Shown here piece after piece: positions 1 to 11,289 of a DNA stretch of 64,000 bases. Location: positions 153,443,890-153,507,889 of the forward strand of contig OX336397.1 of NCBI GenBank assembly GCA_946902985.2, read 5' to 3'. The DNA is from Meconema thalassinum. Lineage: Eukaryota > Arthropoda > Insecta > Orthoptera > Tettigoniidae. Numbering within the stretch: position 1 is the stretch's first letter; the number at the start of each line of letters is the position of its first letter. Below the pieces are notes generated by a model that worked only from the letters and a program-made list of their open reading frames with translations, searched no databases and was not told where the DNA came from. A program made the position numbers and the translations under genes.

Positions 1-836
1 TCGGCTTCCGCAATAATATTCGTAATCGGTGATACCAATTTCTCTACAATGATTCTGGCAAGACCGCTGCTGCGGTGAGGTCATGAGTAGAGAGGATTAC
101 AGTTCTGTGAAATGCAATCCAAACATTTCATACAAGAAATTCTTTCCTCTGTGAATGCAACTTAAAACAAAGTTTCAGTTTTCATTGTCGGAAAAGTGAT
201 TGGTGCAATATTGCGGTGGTATTGCTGGAATGATTCTCTTCCAAACTGTAATAATGCCAATAGCTACCTACGGATTCAACATTATATGGGATACTCTTAC
301 TGTCACAGAAAACACTTGAAAAAATCAAGGCCCGCTACATGAAAAGAGTGCTGGGAATAGGAATAACAGCACCATCAAGACTGACTCATATTATGATTAG
401 TGAGAACTTCTTCAAAGAAGATACGAGGTTGCAGTTGCATCTTCCAAACACATAGGCATATGAGAAAACCTTTCGAATATTACATGGAAAAGGGAGCAAC
501 ATTTGGACAGACGTCATACTGACACAAAACTGGAGACAATCCAACTATAAACTGAGACCCGCCATCACACGATTTTTAGTACCCGGGTTTCACCACAAGC
601 TATGCACCAACAAAAGATTTCATTACCCAAATGAGGACTTTGTGGGTGAATTATGTCATAACCAATGTTCCCGATATCATGCGAATATGTGCAAAAAAGA
701 CTAATATCACTAACGAAACTGTGCAGTGATTAGATATAGGCAAATAATATTATTTTCAGATGTATTATGTATTTTCTCTGGCTATTTTGCTGCAATAAAC
801 ATTTCATTCATCCATTCATTCATTCATTCATTCATT
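1..836 (+). mobile_element. 3' end of a non-LTR retrotransposon (LINE), decayed
   Basis: Conceptual translation of about 228-700 with frameshifts reads like the C-terminal part of a LINE reverse transcriptase. It has a PIATYGFNIIW-type block, then KIKARYMKRVLG, then a run ending in a Cys/His cluster (LCHNQCSRYHANMC), a zinc-knuckle-like tail seen at the end of many LINE ORF2 proteins. The element closes with AATAAA (about 795) and an (ATTC)n tail at about 806-836, which suits a 3' end formed by target-primed reverse transcription. The catalytic RT core lies off the left edge of the window or is lost. Stops and frameshifts make it inactive. The same C-terminal layout recurs at 18.2-18.8 kb, so the two are related LINE types. 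I am confident it is a LINE but cannot name the clade. Confidence 0.65.
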
Positions 837-865
837 GTCGGAAAAGATATTGCTGAGATTGTAAT

Positions 866-1735
866 TTGATGATGATAGATGATGTTAAAGTGTCTAACAT
901 GGAGGTTAAAGGCCTCTAATTCTTTGGGCTGAAAATGAAATGTTATGATAAAATGAACACTAAAACTAAAAATAACTACAACTTACAGCCAAATTATGGA
1001 TTAGGAGAATAAAAGGACAAAAAGGAAGGAATAAGGGATATAAAATGCAGGTAAAAGAAATGCCCTCAACCCCCAAATAATGAGAATTGACGGATTTGGA
1101 AAGGTGTGTCATGAAAGGCAGATAAGAAGGGAAATAGGAGAGAGTCCGCCCCAGAATCACTGGGAAAAGGGAAACAACAGATCCAGCTCAGATATACTCC
1201 CAAAATCAACAGCCGTGAGCCCTTGAGGGTGTAGCATCTGCAGGGGTGAGACTACACACGCCCTGCCTCCTTTATGACCTTGTGCAGAAGGCAGGAGATA
1301 TGATGAAAAGAGAAACAAGAGAAGAATGAGGGTATCAGGAAAGATGAAACAAGGTCAAATTAAGGCTGGAATTTGAAATACTCCTTAGACCTCGGAGATC
1401 CTAATATCTTCAGGGTCGGAAGAGAACAAGAGTTGATCAAGGGAGGCCGACAATAAATATGCCAGAGAGGACCCCGGCACAATTAGTGGAAGCAATCGTG
1501 AATTCAGCTGGAGTCCCCTCATCGCTAACCATCGTCCCACAAGTTGTAAGCCCCTAAAGGAGGGGGAGTATCGTAATGTCGTAAGTGAACGAGAGGTGGC
1601 CAAGGGTGGTCGACAGGAAAGATGACAAAAGGGAGCCCGGTGCAAGTAAGTGGAAGCAATACCGCACTCAGCAGGGGTCCCGTGGTCACCAAACCCACAT
1701 CCCATTAGTCGTGAGCCTTTGGGGGATGTACTGAA
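866..1735 (-). mobile_element. Composite retroelement family, copy A (no minisatellite)
   Basis: The left edge carries the family 3' signature on the minus strand: a GATGATGAT tail, then a block related to GGCCTAACATGGAGGTTA. The right part (about 1390-1735) carries the other shared block, including GGGTCGGAAGAGAACAAGAG and a following AAGGGAGG. Both blocks also occur in the same order in copies B (12.2-13.4 kb) and C (29.3-30.6 kb). The middle here is a unique purine-rich stretch with no 29-bp minisatellite; it resembles the middle of copy D (54.4-54.6 kb). Orientation is set by the ATC tail, which the 27.1-kb copy shows to be the 3' end. The 130-codon frame on the minus strand at 1385-1777 is a by-product of the repeat. 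Confidence 0.6.
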
Positions 1736-1879
1736 GAATGATTCAACAGAATCGCAAGAAAACATTATGATACCCATTTTTCAGAAGATAACTTACGGGT
1801 ATGCACTGGACGGTTGATTCCGTAGTTAATTGGATATCATCGTAGGTCTCAGAGGCAAAGATGTCCGTATCATGTGCGT

Positions 1880-2400
1880 TACTAGCAGTGGTCAAGTACT
1901 ATTCCGGCATTTGCCTGGGCAGAGTGTAGAAAAACCACACTCAGGATAGTTTATCGGTGCTGGGTTAAACAGACGAAAGGAAGTTTTTGTTCGGAACAAA
2001 GTTATCGCGGGAAATCACGTTAAGACAATCATCACACCTATCTCTGTCTTACGTAAACTAGGGAAATGAAAGCACACCTCCTATGCTCCTCCTATTTAAA
2101 GTGTAAAATGACAAACAACGTTATGACATACTGGATTTGAGCAGCGGCATTCAAACCATAGTTTATAATTTTTCCCAGCATTTTACAATTTCATCAGCAA
2201 ACTCCCAAACAACGTAGGAATTCAGTATATCAATACCGACTACTTACAATAATTGAAACTGAAACAAAACTTCGTTGTTCTAAACGTAACACCGTGAGAA
2301 ACACATTTTTAATAAACCTATTGAGCAGCTGTTCCTAATCGCTCCTATTCTTGGGTGGGAGTGCAATCTATCGGCAACTAGAGGAAATTTTGTAATTACA
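1880..2400. other. Unassigned sequence
   Basis: I see no gene here. A short stretch near 1901-1960 (TTCCGGCATTTGCCTGG) resembles one near 56,125-56,165, so part of this is probably a dispersed repeat fragment. The rest is AT-rich with no open frame of note. Confidence 0.4.
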
Positions 2401-2479
2401 CGTTATGCATGGGTTCTAACTGGGAGGGAATGGCAAGGCCAGACCACAGCTCGCATCTAGTAGGCCGTGGACGAGACCA

Positions 2480-2745
2480 CCAAGTATCCATGTACCTCTG
2501 TAAGTGGCCATGCCATTCCATATTCTCCACGGCGACAGTAGTTCAAGCTATGACCACCAGGTTTCCATCTATCTCTCTAAGATACCATGTCACTCTATTT
2601 GCTCCATGGAGACTGTACCTCAAGAAATGACCTCCCGGTTGTTTCCATCTATCTCTGTAAGAGGCCATGGCACTCCACAGAAACAGTAGTTGAAGCTATG
2701 ACTACCAGGTTTCCATCTATCTCTGTAAGGGGCCATGATACTCCA
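2480..2745. repeat. Tandem repeat, about 70-79 bp unit, 4 copies
   Basis: The phrase TTTCCATCTATCTCTGTAAG, or a close variant, followed by a CCATG and ACTCC motif, recurs at about 2485, 2562, 2641 and 2710. The copies differ by substitutions and small indels. Short open frames on the plus strand here come from the repeat and are not genes. Confidence 0.7.
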
Positions 2746-3104
2746 TTTTCTATTAAAAATCTGAATGCCATAAAAATCTGAATACGTATTATTTTAAATG
2801 TTATTAACAGGGTTTATTGTAGGGAATTTAAATTAAAAAAAGAAATACATTGGCTAACCCTACATGTTGCGTAACGTTTACAACATCTGGAGATACCATC
2901 ACGAAACTTACTATTAAGTTTAAATGAGCATAAATGATTCTGGTGTTGATTCATTTGGAGACTTTGCTACATCATAATCATATAGCCCCATGTACTTCAG
3001 TGTGTATGGAATATTTCTTATAGCATGTGCTAATGTGATGGCTGTAGTAGTGAGTGTATTAGTAATTCAAATGAGGATTGGAAAGGAGGTTGCTATGGCC
3101 TTCA

Positions 3105-3215
3105 GTTGGGAAATATCGCGGTATTTGCTTCGAGTAGAAGTGGGAAACCACGGAAAACAATTTCCTAGTTTTGCCTCGGGAGGTGCAGTGTTGCCCATTC
3201 CGACTATCACACCAG
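3105..3215 (-). repeat. SINE-3 body fragment
   Basis: The string GAAGTGGGAAACCACGGAAAA is the reverse complement of the tRNA-unrelated body of the SINE seen at 7.63-7.96 kb. No A or B box is visible here, so this is at most a 3' fragment. Confidence 0.4.
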
Positions 3216-3239
3216 AATTAAAATTTCTTGACAAATCCA

Positions 3240-4100
3240 GGATTCAAACTTAGACTTCCAAGGCGAAAGCCGAAAATGTTAGCCGCTAATACACGTGGTC
3301 ATCTAAATGACTTTTGCATTTTATGTATAATAATTGTATTTAACCTTCAGTCTTTAGGTCACAGAAACCTAGGTGACATTTTGGGTCTAATTTTATACTC
3401 TAATGCCGCTGCTGTTACGGGAGAATTTGAATCTTTACCTTATGACGAAAGGTATAACGCGTAATATATTGTATGTAATATTTACTAGAATCGAAGTTTT
3501 ATACTGTCTGTTAAGGTGTGTTTTACTACTGATATGTTGACGTTTATGTTTTATTAATCATAATGTCCTTATACTGCATTTTTTAAATGTTGACAGTTTC
3601 TACGTCTACCAGCTGTCTTTTGTATTACAAATCATTAATACAGTAAATTTTCCATGATAATGCAGATTGTTCTATGAATAATATTTCCTTCTGTTAATCG
3701 GGTTATATTGTAATTGGTAATTATCCTGCTCTATGATTCTGCTAATTTGTAATGGAATAGGATGTTAAATTATGAATGTAGTTCATAACATGTCAATAAC
3801 ATACGGTAATTAAACTACGAATATATATTATTATGCGATAATTTTCTATAAGAACCAAACTGTAAGTAATGATACTTTGCCATAAGAATAGCTGACCCCA
3901 TTAAATCAAAAATAAACACTATCAGGAAAGTAATTGTGAGACTGAGTTCTCGAAGAATTGTGTATATAGTAAATCCCTTTTTACTATTGTTGCATTCTCC
4001 GCTACGTCATTGATATTTATTAGAAGGGCAAACAATTGAGGTAATTTGAACAATTTTACCAAATTTACATTGTTGCGTATTATTAAACACATTAATAACT
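3240..4100. other. AT-rich unassigned sequence
   Basis: No convincing reading frame, repeat or RNA gene. Base composition is strongly AT-rich. It sits directly left of the 3' terminus of a Helentron-like element. Confidence 0.5.
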
Positions 4101-4106
4101 TTTTAA

Positions 4107-4200
4107 AACAAGATGTTCAGTAAAGAACATATAGCCTACTTTCTCCTAAATGTATGAGTATAGTTATAACTCGTTGTTATTATCAAAGAGTATAATAGAA
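4107..4200 (-). mobile_element. Helentron-like element, 3' terminus (antisense)
   Basis: Read on the minus strand this ends with GAAAGTAGGCT (at 4133-4143), then a hairpin ATGTTC (stem 4125-4130) with GAACAT (4113-4118), then CTTGTT. This is the same terminus as the full copies ending at 9646 and 60198. The next about 60 bp match the copies at 50.7 and 58.1 kb. It may be the far end of the element at 5.2-6.4 kb, separated from it by two SINE insertions. Confidence 0.7.
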
Positions 4201-4309
4201 CTTAGAAACGATTTACCTCTACCAAACGCCACAACCTAGATAAAAACTGCTACCATCATTGAAGAAAGAAGTATATCAAGAATGTTATGGATCTGGAGAC
4301 ATAATCGAC

Positions 4310-4553
4310 CGGACTGGCTGCGTGGCTCAGCGGTAACGTTCTCGCTTGCTGGGCCCTAGGTTGCAGGTTCGTATCCTGGCGCAGTCAGCTGGCATTTGAG
4401 GGTGCACAAATGCGAGGGAGCCGTGTCAGTACATTTACTGGCACGTTAAAGATCCCCTTCGGGCCGAAATTCCGGCACCCCGGTGTCTCTAAAAGCAGCA
4501 GTAGTTAAAAGGGATGTAAAACCAATAACATTATTATTATTATTATTATTATT
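4310..4553 (+). mobile_element. SINE-1, tRNA-derived
   Basis: The head carries a Pol III type 2 promoter: an A box in GTGGCTCAGCGGTAACG (about 4321) and a B box GGTTCGTATCC (about 4367), a spacing typical of a tRNA. The body follows (GTTAAAGATCCCCTTCGGGCC, split here only for reference) and the element closes in (ATT)n. Two antisense relatives sit at 32.99-33.1 and 34.19-34.4 kb. It is a nonautonomous element that would need a LINE for movement. I cannot see which LINE it shares a tail with. Confidence 0.8.
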
Positions 4554-4644
4554 ACATGTACGACCTGCCGTGGGCAACATCCAACTTTGAGTTGAGGCAT
4601 GTCTTTACACGTCTGGTTGTGCATGGCTTTCACAACCCTAATTG

Positions 4645-4800
4645 AAAAGAAAGGAAGGAAGATTATAGTTTTACGTGACCGTGAATCTTGTGATTATGAG
4701 CCACGGGACCTCCTTTTTACGTGGAATCCGAACCACAGGACATGGCATTTCACTTCGAAAATCTCACATGCATTGACCGGGAATCGAAAACCCTAATTGA
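4645..4800 (-). mobile_element. SINE-2 fragment (antisense)
   Basis: The plus strand shows TTTTACGTGACCGTGAATC and ATGAGCCACGGGACC, the reverse complement of the body of SINE-2 at 57.14-57.3 kb. A reverse B-box-like string, GGGAATCGAAAACC, lies near 4780. It interrupts the interval between the Helentron-like 3' end at 4107 and the larger block starting at 5.2 kb. Confidence 0.6.
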
Positions 4801-5369
4801 ATTAACAAATCTTTCCATGACCCTACAGAGACGCGTGTATACAAACTATGTGGATATTTTCGATTGCTATTTGCCTGAAATAAAAGTAGTAATTAATAAC
4901 CCGAACTAACACTAACGGCTTGAATTCAGTTACTGTGTGAAATCGTTTTGTTCTTTACTTCAAATAACATTTTCAAGTAACGCAAAATAGGCTGTTACAA
5001 ACCCTTTAAAATAAAAAGTAAAAATGTATCGTAGTATCATCTTGTCATTCTTCAAATTCGATGCGCATAGAATGCCAATGGTATAGTAATCAATGGAGCC
5101 CCACGTAGACTAGTCGTGACATCTAGTGGTGAAATATCGAACAATATAATCCTAACAGAGCGAGTGCATTCTAGCGGCCAGAAGAAGAAACTTTTCAATA
5201 AAATCTGGAAGTTAATAAGTAGGCAGCTAGATGTCTCGAGTAAATCTGCTGGCGAATTATGTTTTAATTAAATATATATTTTACACCATAATATGCACAA
5301 TATAACGCTTAATTTTAAAACATCTGAGTCATTACAAAACAATAAACATATAACATTTCAAGCAAAAAA

Positions 5370-5445
5370 CCTAGCTCTGATCGGGTTTGAACCATAGGCA
5401 TTTCAGCGATAGGCTAACGCTCTACCACTGAGCTAATTGTGTCAA
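5370..5445 (-). ncRNA. tRNA-like module inside the Helentron-like element
   Basis: On the minus strand an A box TAGCTCAGTGG starts at 5435 and a B box GGTTCAAACCC starts at 5393, exactly 42 bases apart. The D-arm and B-box region look tRNA-like. The acceptor stem does not pair, and the T stem has mismatches, so I do not call a functional tRNA. The homologous block at 61.04-61.11 kb has an A box and B box with the same 42-base offset. Confidence 0.55.
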
Positions 5446-6111
5446 CGAATATCGTTCTATATAAAATGACTTACATAGAACTTGTTAGCAAATAATGATT
5501 TATACTAAACGATTTCATCACTGGAGTATATTATTTATATATAAAGCATTTCATACAAAGTTTATTTATTTTGTATCAGTACGCTATATTGCATGCAATA
5601 CTCAAATTAGTGAAATATAAGTCAGGCACAAGATATCCGCTGCCATCTTGTCTTATTACTGAATCAGCTCAGCTTTTTAAAACCACGTCTGCACTATAGT
5701 ATTACAAAATAAACTTTTAATTTCGAACGTGCCTCTTCCTTTAGAACAGTTAAAACGATTCTCGGCTCGATAATCGGAACTGGTGGGTCCCATGATATGG
5801 ATTATAAAGTTTGCATAATTCGCACGGCCGCCATCCTGAAATGGTATGGCGGACGACCTTGTAGTTTGGTCACAAGACGCATCCTATACGAAGGTATGTT
5901 GTTACCAAATTTGGTAGAGATCGGATGATTTGGTTAGTCGTTATTTGATTTTACGTTTTGAACGTTTGAGTGGCCGCCATTGAGTTTTAGTAAAGATGGC
6001 GGCGATATAAAACATGACACTGAGGTGTCCTTTGCTAGTGCTACCTTTGTACCAAATTTCGTTCAATTCGCATTCACCGTGTTTGAATTGATAGGGGGGG
6101 ACAGACATTCA

Positions 6112-6215
6112 GAGTACACACACTCACACACACACAGACACACACACACACAGACTCACACACACACATACACACACACAGACACACATACACACACACA
6201 CACAGACAGGCACAC
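6112..6215. repeat. (CA)n microsatellite
   Basis: A long imperfect CA run with interspersed GA. It lies just inside the 5' subterminal repeat of the Helentron-like element, the same place where other copies carry GT or CA runs (8335, 52060, 58710, 44770), so it is part of the family architecture. Confidence 0.85.
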
Positions 6216-6899
6216 TTTTTTCGCCCTGTGTTGATCTCATAAGTCTACTTTAATTTTTTTGCAAAAATCGAAAGTAGGCTAAAAATGAATACACACTGCG
6301 AAATATATAAGCATGTATCTTTCTATAACATATAAAGACACATCTCGGGCAACGCCGGGTACATTAGCTAGTTTAATATAACTTTAACTCTGAAATTGAC
6401 GTCCTTATAATTTTTAATTAGTAAATATTTATTAGTTTAGGTTGTCTTGTGTAAATGTTATCGTAAAATTAATTGGTGTAGTAATTTGAATTCATCTTTC
6501 AGCATCAGGTATTCACATTGAGAACAAGCGACATGATCACTTCAATTTAACACTGGATGACGAATTCAATGTTCATATCTCTTCATCAGTTGTTACAAAT
6601 ACAGTGTTTCCTAAGGAAATGCGACTACACGCTCCTTATGAAAAATAAAATGAAAAAAAATACGATGCCAAATATTTTAGAATTCGAACTTGTCTGATTG
6701 ATGAACAAGCGTATATCATTCACCCCCATATTCATGAAAAAAAAAGTTTTTTCCTTGAAAAATGTACTGGTTTCAGTAATAAAATTCATGTTTCTAGTGG
6801 TCTATGCCACAAACCCCTCAGTTTGCAATCGCACTGTTTCCCAGCTCCCTATTTCATGGCAGTTTTATAATTAATAACCCGGGAGTTTTTCCTAAGCTT

Positions 6900-7300
6900 T
6901 GTTTATAATATTGGTGAATGGGCGATGGAACACTAGCATTTTGTAAGTTGTGTGTGTCTGCTGGAATATTCTCAGTCGTTTCAAACTTTAACCAGATATC
7001 TACAGGGGACTTATTTCATAGATCACAAGAGGTGCGAACAGCTCAGCACAGTCACAGGCGCGTTAGAGAAATTGAATTTCACATACATATCGTACAGGGC
7101 TCTAACTTTGTTTTAGCTAAATTATATCCAGGGTTTCGTAGGATAACAGGTAAAGACGCATGTTTCCTAGCTATATGTGATCGAATGGGAGGCACGTTTG
7201 GTCTGCTGATACTTACGATCGGCCTGTATACCGATAACGTAAAGCGGCCTTTGTGTTAATCTCGACAGCTTTACAGAACAACTCTGGTTATTAGAGCGGC
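6900..7300 (+). pseudogene. Possible PIF/Harbinger-type transposase remnant
   Basis: A 113-codon frame at 6918-7259 contains ISTGDLFHRSQ, which recalls the GDLFG.SQ motif after the helix-turn-helix in PIF/Harbinger transposases, and CDRMGGTFGLL in the place of the CD....D motif. No DDE triad can be placed and there are no flanking inverted repeats that I could find. The resemblance is loose and this may simply be a chance open frame of 342 bases. Confidence 0.25.
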
Positions 7301-7629
7301 AAAACAGGGTATTCGTGAAGATCCCATATTGTCAAATTCATGGGTAATGGCGTATCCTTCTCCACGGTCTGGAGGAAGCTAAGTTTTTCTTGGTTGGAAA
7401 GGGTTTCATGGGACACTTTACATAATATTTGGTGCAACTGAATCCCTAAAGCTTATCGTATAATTTATAGGCGCTTGGGAACATCAACGCAAACAAGACT
7501 GATGAGTCTAGAACAATGATATCCCAATTATTCCTGAGACCTGCGCTCAAGGCTTCAGCCATTGAAGTAATTTTTAAGCCGTTTAAGGCATAAATATCTC
7601 TGGTCGATATGTTTTGCTTCAATAACCCC

Positions 7630-7965
7630 TAATAACCGACAGTAGTGGCTACGCGGGCTAAAGCGCTGCGTTAGGTCAAGGGGCCAAGCTCTCTGCTGAC
7701 TCGGTAGACGCGTGGGTTCGAGCTCCACCGTCGGCTGTCCTTGAAATGGTTTTCCGTGGTTTCCCATTTTCAACACCAGGCAAATGCTGGGACAGTACCT
7801 TCTGACAGGCCACGGCCGCTTCCTTCCACATCCTTGCCCAGTTTCATTCATCTTCATCCATTCCATCTCTCATCCCGACGCGCAGGTCGCCCACGGGCGT
7901 CGACTAGAAAGACCTGCACTCGGCCTCTCAGGAGGCTACACGACAAAAAATAAAAACCTAATAAC
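7630..7965 (+). mobile_element. SINE-3, tRNA-derived
   Basis: The head has an A-box-like stretch near 7640-7700 and a clear B box GGGTTCGAGCTCC at about 7714-7726. The body follows with TGGTTTTCCGTGGTTTCCC, then GGCAAATGCTGGGACAGTACC and GGCCACGGCCGCTTCCTTCC. The same body occurs at 42.2-42.36 kb (plus) and 62.2-62.4 kb (minus), which makes this a genuine dispersed family. The 3' tail is A-rich. Confidence 0.75.
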
Positions 7966-8258
7966 TGATTAACGTTTGTAACATTTAAAATGTCTCAGAA
8001 AGCAGTCCATACGGGCCATGGACGCTAGATTTCAGAAATAGACGTGGGACATCGCTTTGCCGGCATCATTGTCGAAGCCCTCTTCGATCAAAATGCATAT
8101 TGCCCACAAACTGCACAGTCATACACGGTGTAACTTTAAGTAACGCAAGGTCATTTTGCGTGGAGTCAATGTTCGTTGGCTGGCTGAACTCATAAAAATT
8201 AAGCCCTATGCCAAAAGTAAAAGAGGTTTCTGCAATCAAATCAGGGTAAAGAGTTTTT

Positions 8259-9646
8259 AGCCTACTTTTCACACTTTGCAAAAATGAGGAAAAAATAGAC
8301 TTATGAATTCGATCCGAGCAAATGTCTGTCTGGCTGGCTGTGTGTGTGTCCCCTATCAACTCCCAAACGGCTGCAACAATCGAAACCAAATTTGGTATGA
8401 GTAAAGATTTATACCTGAATATCTCAACGCCATATTTGATAATGATATCAGTGCTACCAACTGCGGAGGAACCAAAATTGAAATTTGAGCTCCATGTTGG
8501 ATATCATAGAAGGTAAGCATGGGAGCTATTCCAAAATTCGCACACATATAGATAATAATATTTCAGTTTAACTTCCAGGTGGCCATACATGACAGTATTG
8601 CTGAAATAATTCTAAGCCTGATGATAGGTCAAGTTTTCAAATGCATATAACTTCTACACTATCAACTGGATTTCAACCAAATTACGTGTGTAATATGTGT
8701 ACATAAACAGATATGACTGAGAATATTCGTAAGAGCCAGCAGGGCTGCCAACTTTTAATAAATGCACTATCTATTTTTTCATCCCAATAGCAATAATTAA
8801 GAAAGTATGCAAGGCGAAAGCTTTAAACTATGCACACGTATAGTACCTGACATTCTAGATGAATTTGGTGTAACTAATATACGTCAGTGCTACCACATGA
8901 TTACTGCATATTCATGTTGATAGCACCAACTTTTAAATACACGTAACTTCCATTATATCAATTGGATTTCAACTAAATTATGTATGTACAATGTGTACCA
9001 TAACCGATATGACTATGCGTATTCTTAAGAGCAACCAGGGCTGCCAACTGTTAATAAATGCTGCCTCTTATTTGTTTTTCGTAATATCAATATATCAGAA
9101 AGTATGCAAGCCAATAGCTTGCACACGTATAGTAACTGACATTCTAGATTAATTTGAAGTAACTTATATACGTCAGTGCTGCCAACTTGATTCTAAGCCT
9201 GCTGATAGGTCCGATTTTAAAATTCATGTTACTCCTATACTAACAAATGTATTTCATCCAAACTTGGCACAACACTAGATCATGTTATTACAGATTATTT
9301 ATGACCAACACATGCACGACATTGTTGCCAATATGATTTTACGCGCGCTCATAGATCCTATGTCTCACTGCATGTAACGTCCATAATAGCCATTGGACTT
9401 CTACAAAATTTTGCATTCTGTACCTTAAGAGATGAAACTAAGACCTATATGCAGTCACCAGGGCTGCCAACTGTAGTGCTCTATTAGGCTACATTATGTC
9501 AGGTGTGTTTCGAATTAATCAGAAATGTCGATATTACCAACTTAATTTCGTCATTATTCTAGATAGGTCCATATAGATTAATCATTGGCATGAATCTTAA
9601 ATTTTAAGGAAAGTAGGCTCTTAAGTTCGTCACGGAACTTCTTGTT
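8259..9646 (+). mobile_element. Helentron-like nonautonomous element, complete copy
   Basis: The 5' end follows a T run with AGCCTACTTTTC (8259-8270), then a GT run near 8335. The interior has diverged tandem units marked by AGGGCTGCCAACT at about 8741, 9040 and 9460, about 300 bp apart or multiples with indels. The 3' end is GGAAAGTAGGCT (9608-9619), a hairpin AAGTTC (9623-9628) with GAACTT (9635-9640), a 6-base loop, then CTTGTT. Compared with the copy ending at 60198, the stem has a compensated change (T-A to A-T at the second pair). This layout of subterminal inverted repeat, tandem core, 3' hairpin and insertion next to T matches what is known of Helentron/DINE-1-like elements. No open frame longer than about 107 codons is present, so it cannot move alone. 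Confidence 0.7.
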
Positions 9647-9979
9647 TGAAACGAGAATGGCTTTGTATAACAATTGAGATTCATATTTCTTAATCACCTT
9701 CTCATACTGGCATATTTGAAGAGTGTTCCATGAAAAATATTATCTTAGCAAGCTCTTAACTTTTAACAACTCTTACTACATCTGGGTCGCGAGACTGAGG
9801 AGGAAGTGGCCAGATGGGGAGCAGGAATAATCTAACCCGTGCAGTGGAGCTGAATTTCCGTTCGAAACTATTACAGCCTGTCAGCCCGAAGGCCTTAAGC
9901 GCTGTATCTCTGAAGCGGTTTAGACCTGACAGCATTGAGTTTAGGGTTTTGGGTGATTATCTTGAATTATATAGTTGGC

Positions 9980-10900
9980 TAGAATGTGGCCTGGTCCTCA
10001 AGGCCCTGAAGAATAACAGAAGGTGGAAAGTGAAACGTAAACTTCATAAGAGAAGGGTGTTTGGAAAAGTAGAGAGGACCATTAGTGAAAGAGCGTGGTT
10101 CTATAAGTATTCGGGGTCGTTTGCATGGACATCCTGCGGTTCTATAATCACCCAACTCTTTAATGAAGGGGTTGGTGTTCATAGAACTTTTGCTATATAG
10201 GCTTCCATATATAATAGTGCGGAGCTGATGATCAGTATATAGCTGAACGTTTCTTAAGCACCATTGTGAGCCTGACATTGTGCGTTGCGTATGGTTCTCA
10301 ACAGCCTGCAATTTGTTCCCCGCACAGGGCAGGCATATTCCATGACAAGCCGCACAATGGTGCTGTATGCGAGGAGCTTGTTGAAGACATCGGGGTAGCT
10401 CCGAGTCCTCAGTAGAGGCCAGAGCTTTGCGAGATAGGTTTTCACTTCTTTGGCGCGTTGGGTCACTTCTTTGGTAAAATCATGTCCTGTATTAGCTTGG
10501 TTCACAGGTACTTATTCGCTGACAGCCATCTGATTACTGTACCGTGAATGGCGATGCCCTCCACTCCCGTGAATTTTCGTTTACTAGTAAACATCGGAGC
10601 TAAGACATTTCTCGAAACAGGGTTCGACGTTATTAAATGCGTCTTGCAGGTTTTCTTCAACATTCTACCCTCTTTAGAATTTGGTGGAGATCGTGGTATC
10701 ATTGCATAACGCCCATTCCCAAATACTGTGCCCGCATTCAGGTGTGCTATAACTCGATGCTCGTTCCAAATGCTGAGAATCAATTCGCGACTTGAACTAG
10801 CGTGTTTTTTAACGGAGTTTGCGGTGTATCGCGGGTTTAAAGCCAGTCTGAATTCATTAATTTCAGTCGTATGGACCTTACCTCCCAGTAACATCGAATC
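9980..10900 (-). pseudogene. Jockey/R1-type LINE reverse transcriptase, C-terminal relic
   Basis: On the minus strand, 10254-10505 reads as a region with KEVTQRAKEVKTYLAKLWPL then YSTIVRLVMEYACPVRG. This matches the pattern after the RT thumb in Jockey-like LINEs (a KA...L..L.PLL block, then a L...I.P...YA.PVW block). Frames 10502-10894 and 9979-10311 look like the neighbouring parts, displaced by frameshifts. No catalytic ADD box is visible. The plus-strand frame 9814-10200 is a shadow of this region. Confidence 0.5.
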
Positions 10901-10984
10901 GAATATCTGGTAAACTCAATGTTTTTTTAACTTCGTATTTGCATGGATTGACAGCAATTTGCCCTGTCAAAGAAGTCAACCCCT

Positions 10985-11288
10985 GAAACTATACAGTCCA
11001 TGAAGGGCCTAGGCCGACCAAGCGACCGCTGTCCAGCCATTTGGCCTGCCTGCAGCTATTGGGGTGACGTGTGATCAGCGCATCGGGTCCCCTCGGCCGT
11101 TAATCTTGGTTTTTGTGATCGGGGCGCTGCCTCACTGTCAGACAGATACTCAATTGTCCTCACGAGGCTGAGTGCACCTCGTTCCAACCCTCACGTCAGT
11201 TTTAAAATCCCTGACGGAGCCAGGAATCGAATCCGGGGCCTCCGGTTGAGAGGCAGGCGCGCTACCCTAACACCATGGGGCCCGTCAA
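10985..11288 (-). mobile_element. SINE-4, tRNA-derived
   Basis: On the minus strand the head has an A box near CATGGTGTTAGGGTAGCGCG and a strong B box GGATTCGATTCC (about 11225-11236), spaced as in a tRNA. A GC-rich body of about 200 bp follows. The GC content is well above its neighbours. Both ends carry a short GGGCCC-type string. I see only this copy in the window. Confidence 0.65.
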
Positions 11289-11289
11289 T

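Larger units (their letters stand above)
5200..6371 (-). mobile_element. Helentron-like element carrying a tRNA-like module
   Basis: The block 5200-5760 is clearly homologous to 60.9-61.4 kb (shared stretches include AACGCTTAATTTTA and GAAATATAAGTCAGG). The block 5830-6280 belongs to the family unit with CCAAATTTCGTTCAATTCG and ends with the subterminal repeat GAAAGTAGGCT at 6270-6280, preceded by a long (CA)n run. On the minus strand the sequence beyond this begins ACTAGCTAATGTACCCGG (from 6371), a start reminiscent of known insect Helitron/Helentron 5' ends. No protein is encoded, so it is nonautonomous. The left boundary is uncertain; the 3' terminus at 4107 may belong to it. Confidence 0.6.

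Noticed and set aside
5370..5445. A functional tRNA gene
   Set aside because: A and B boxes are good, but the acceptor stem does not pair and the T stem is mismatched.
5980..6234. A frame encoding a His/Thr repeat tail
   Set aside because: It is translated (CA)n microsatellite within a Helentron-like element.
9814..10200. A 128-codon plus-strand frame
   Set aside because: It is antisense to a Jockey-like reverse transcriptase relic, which gives the better match.
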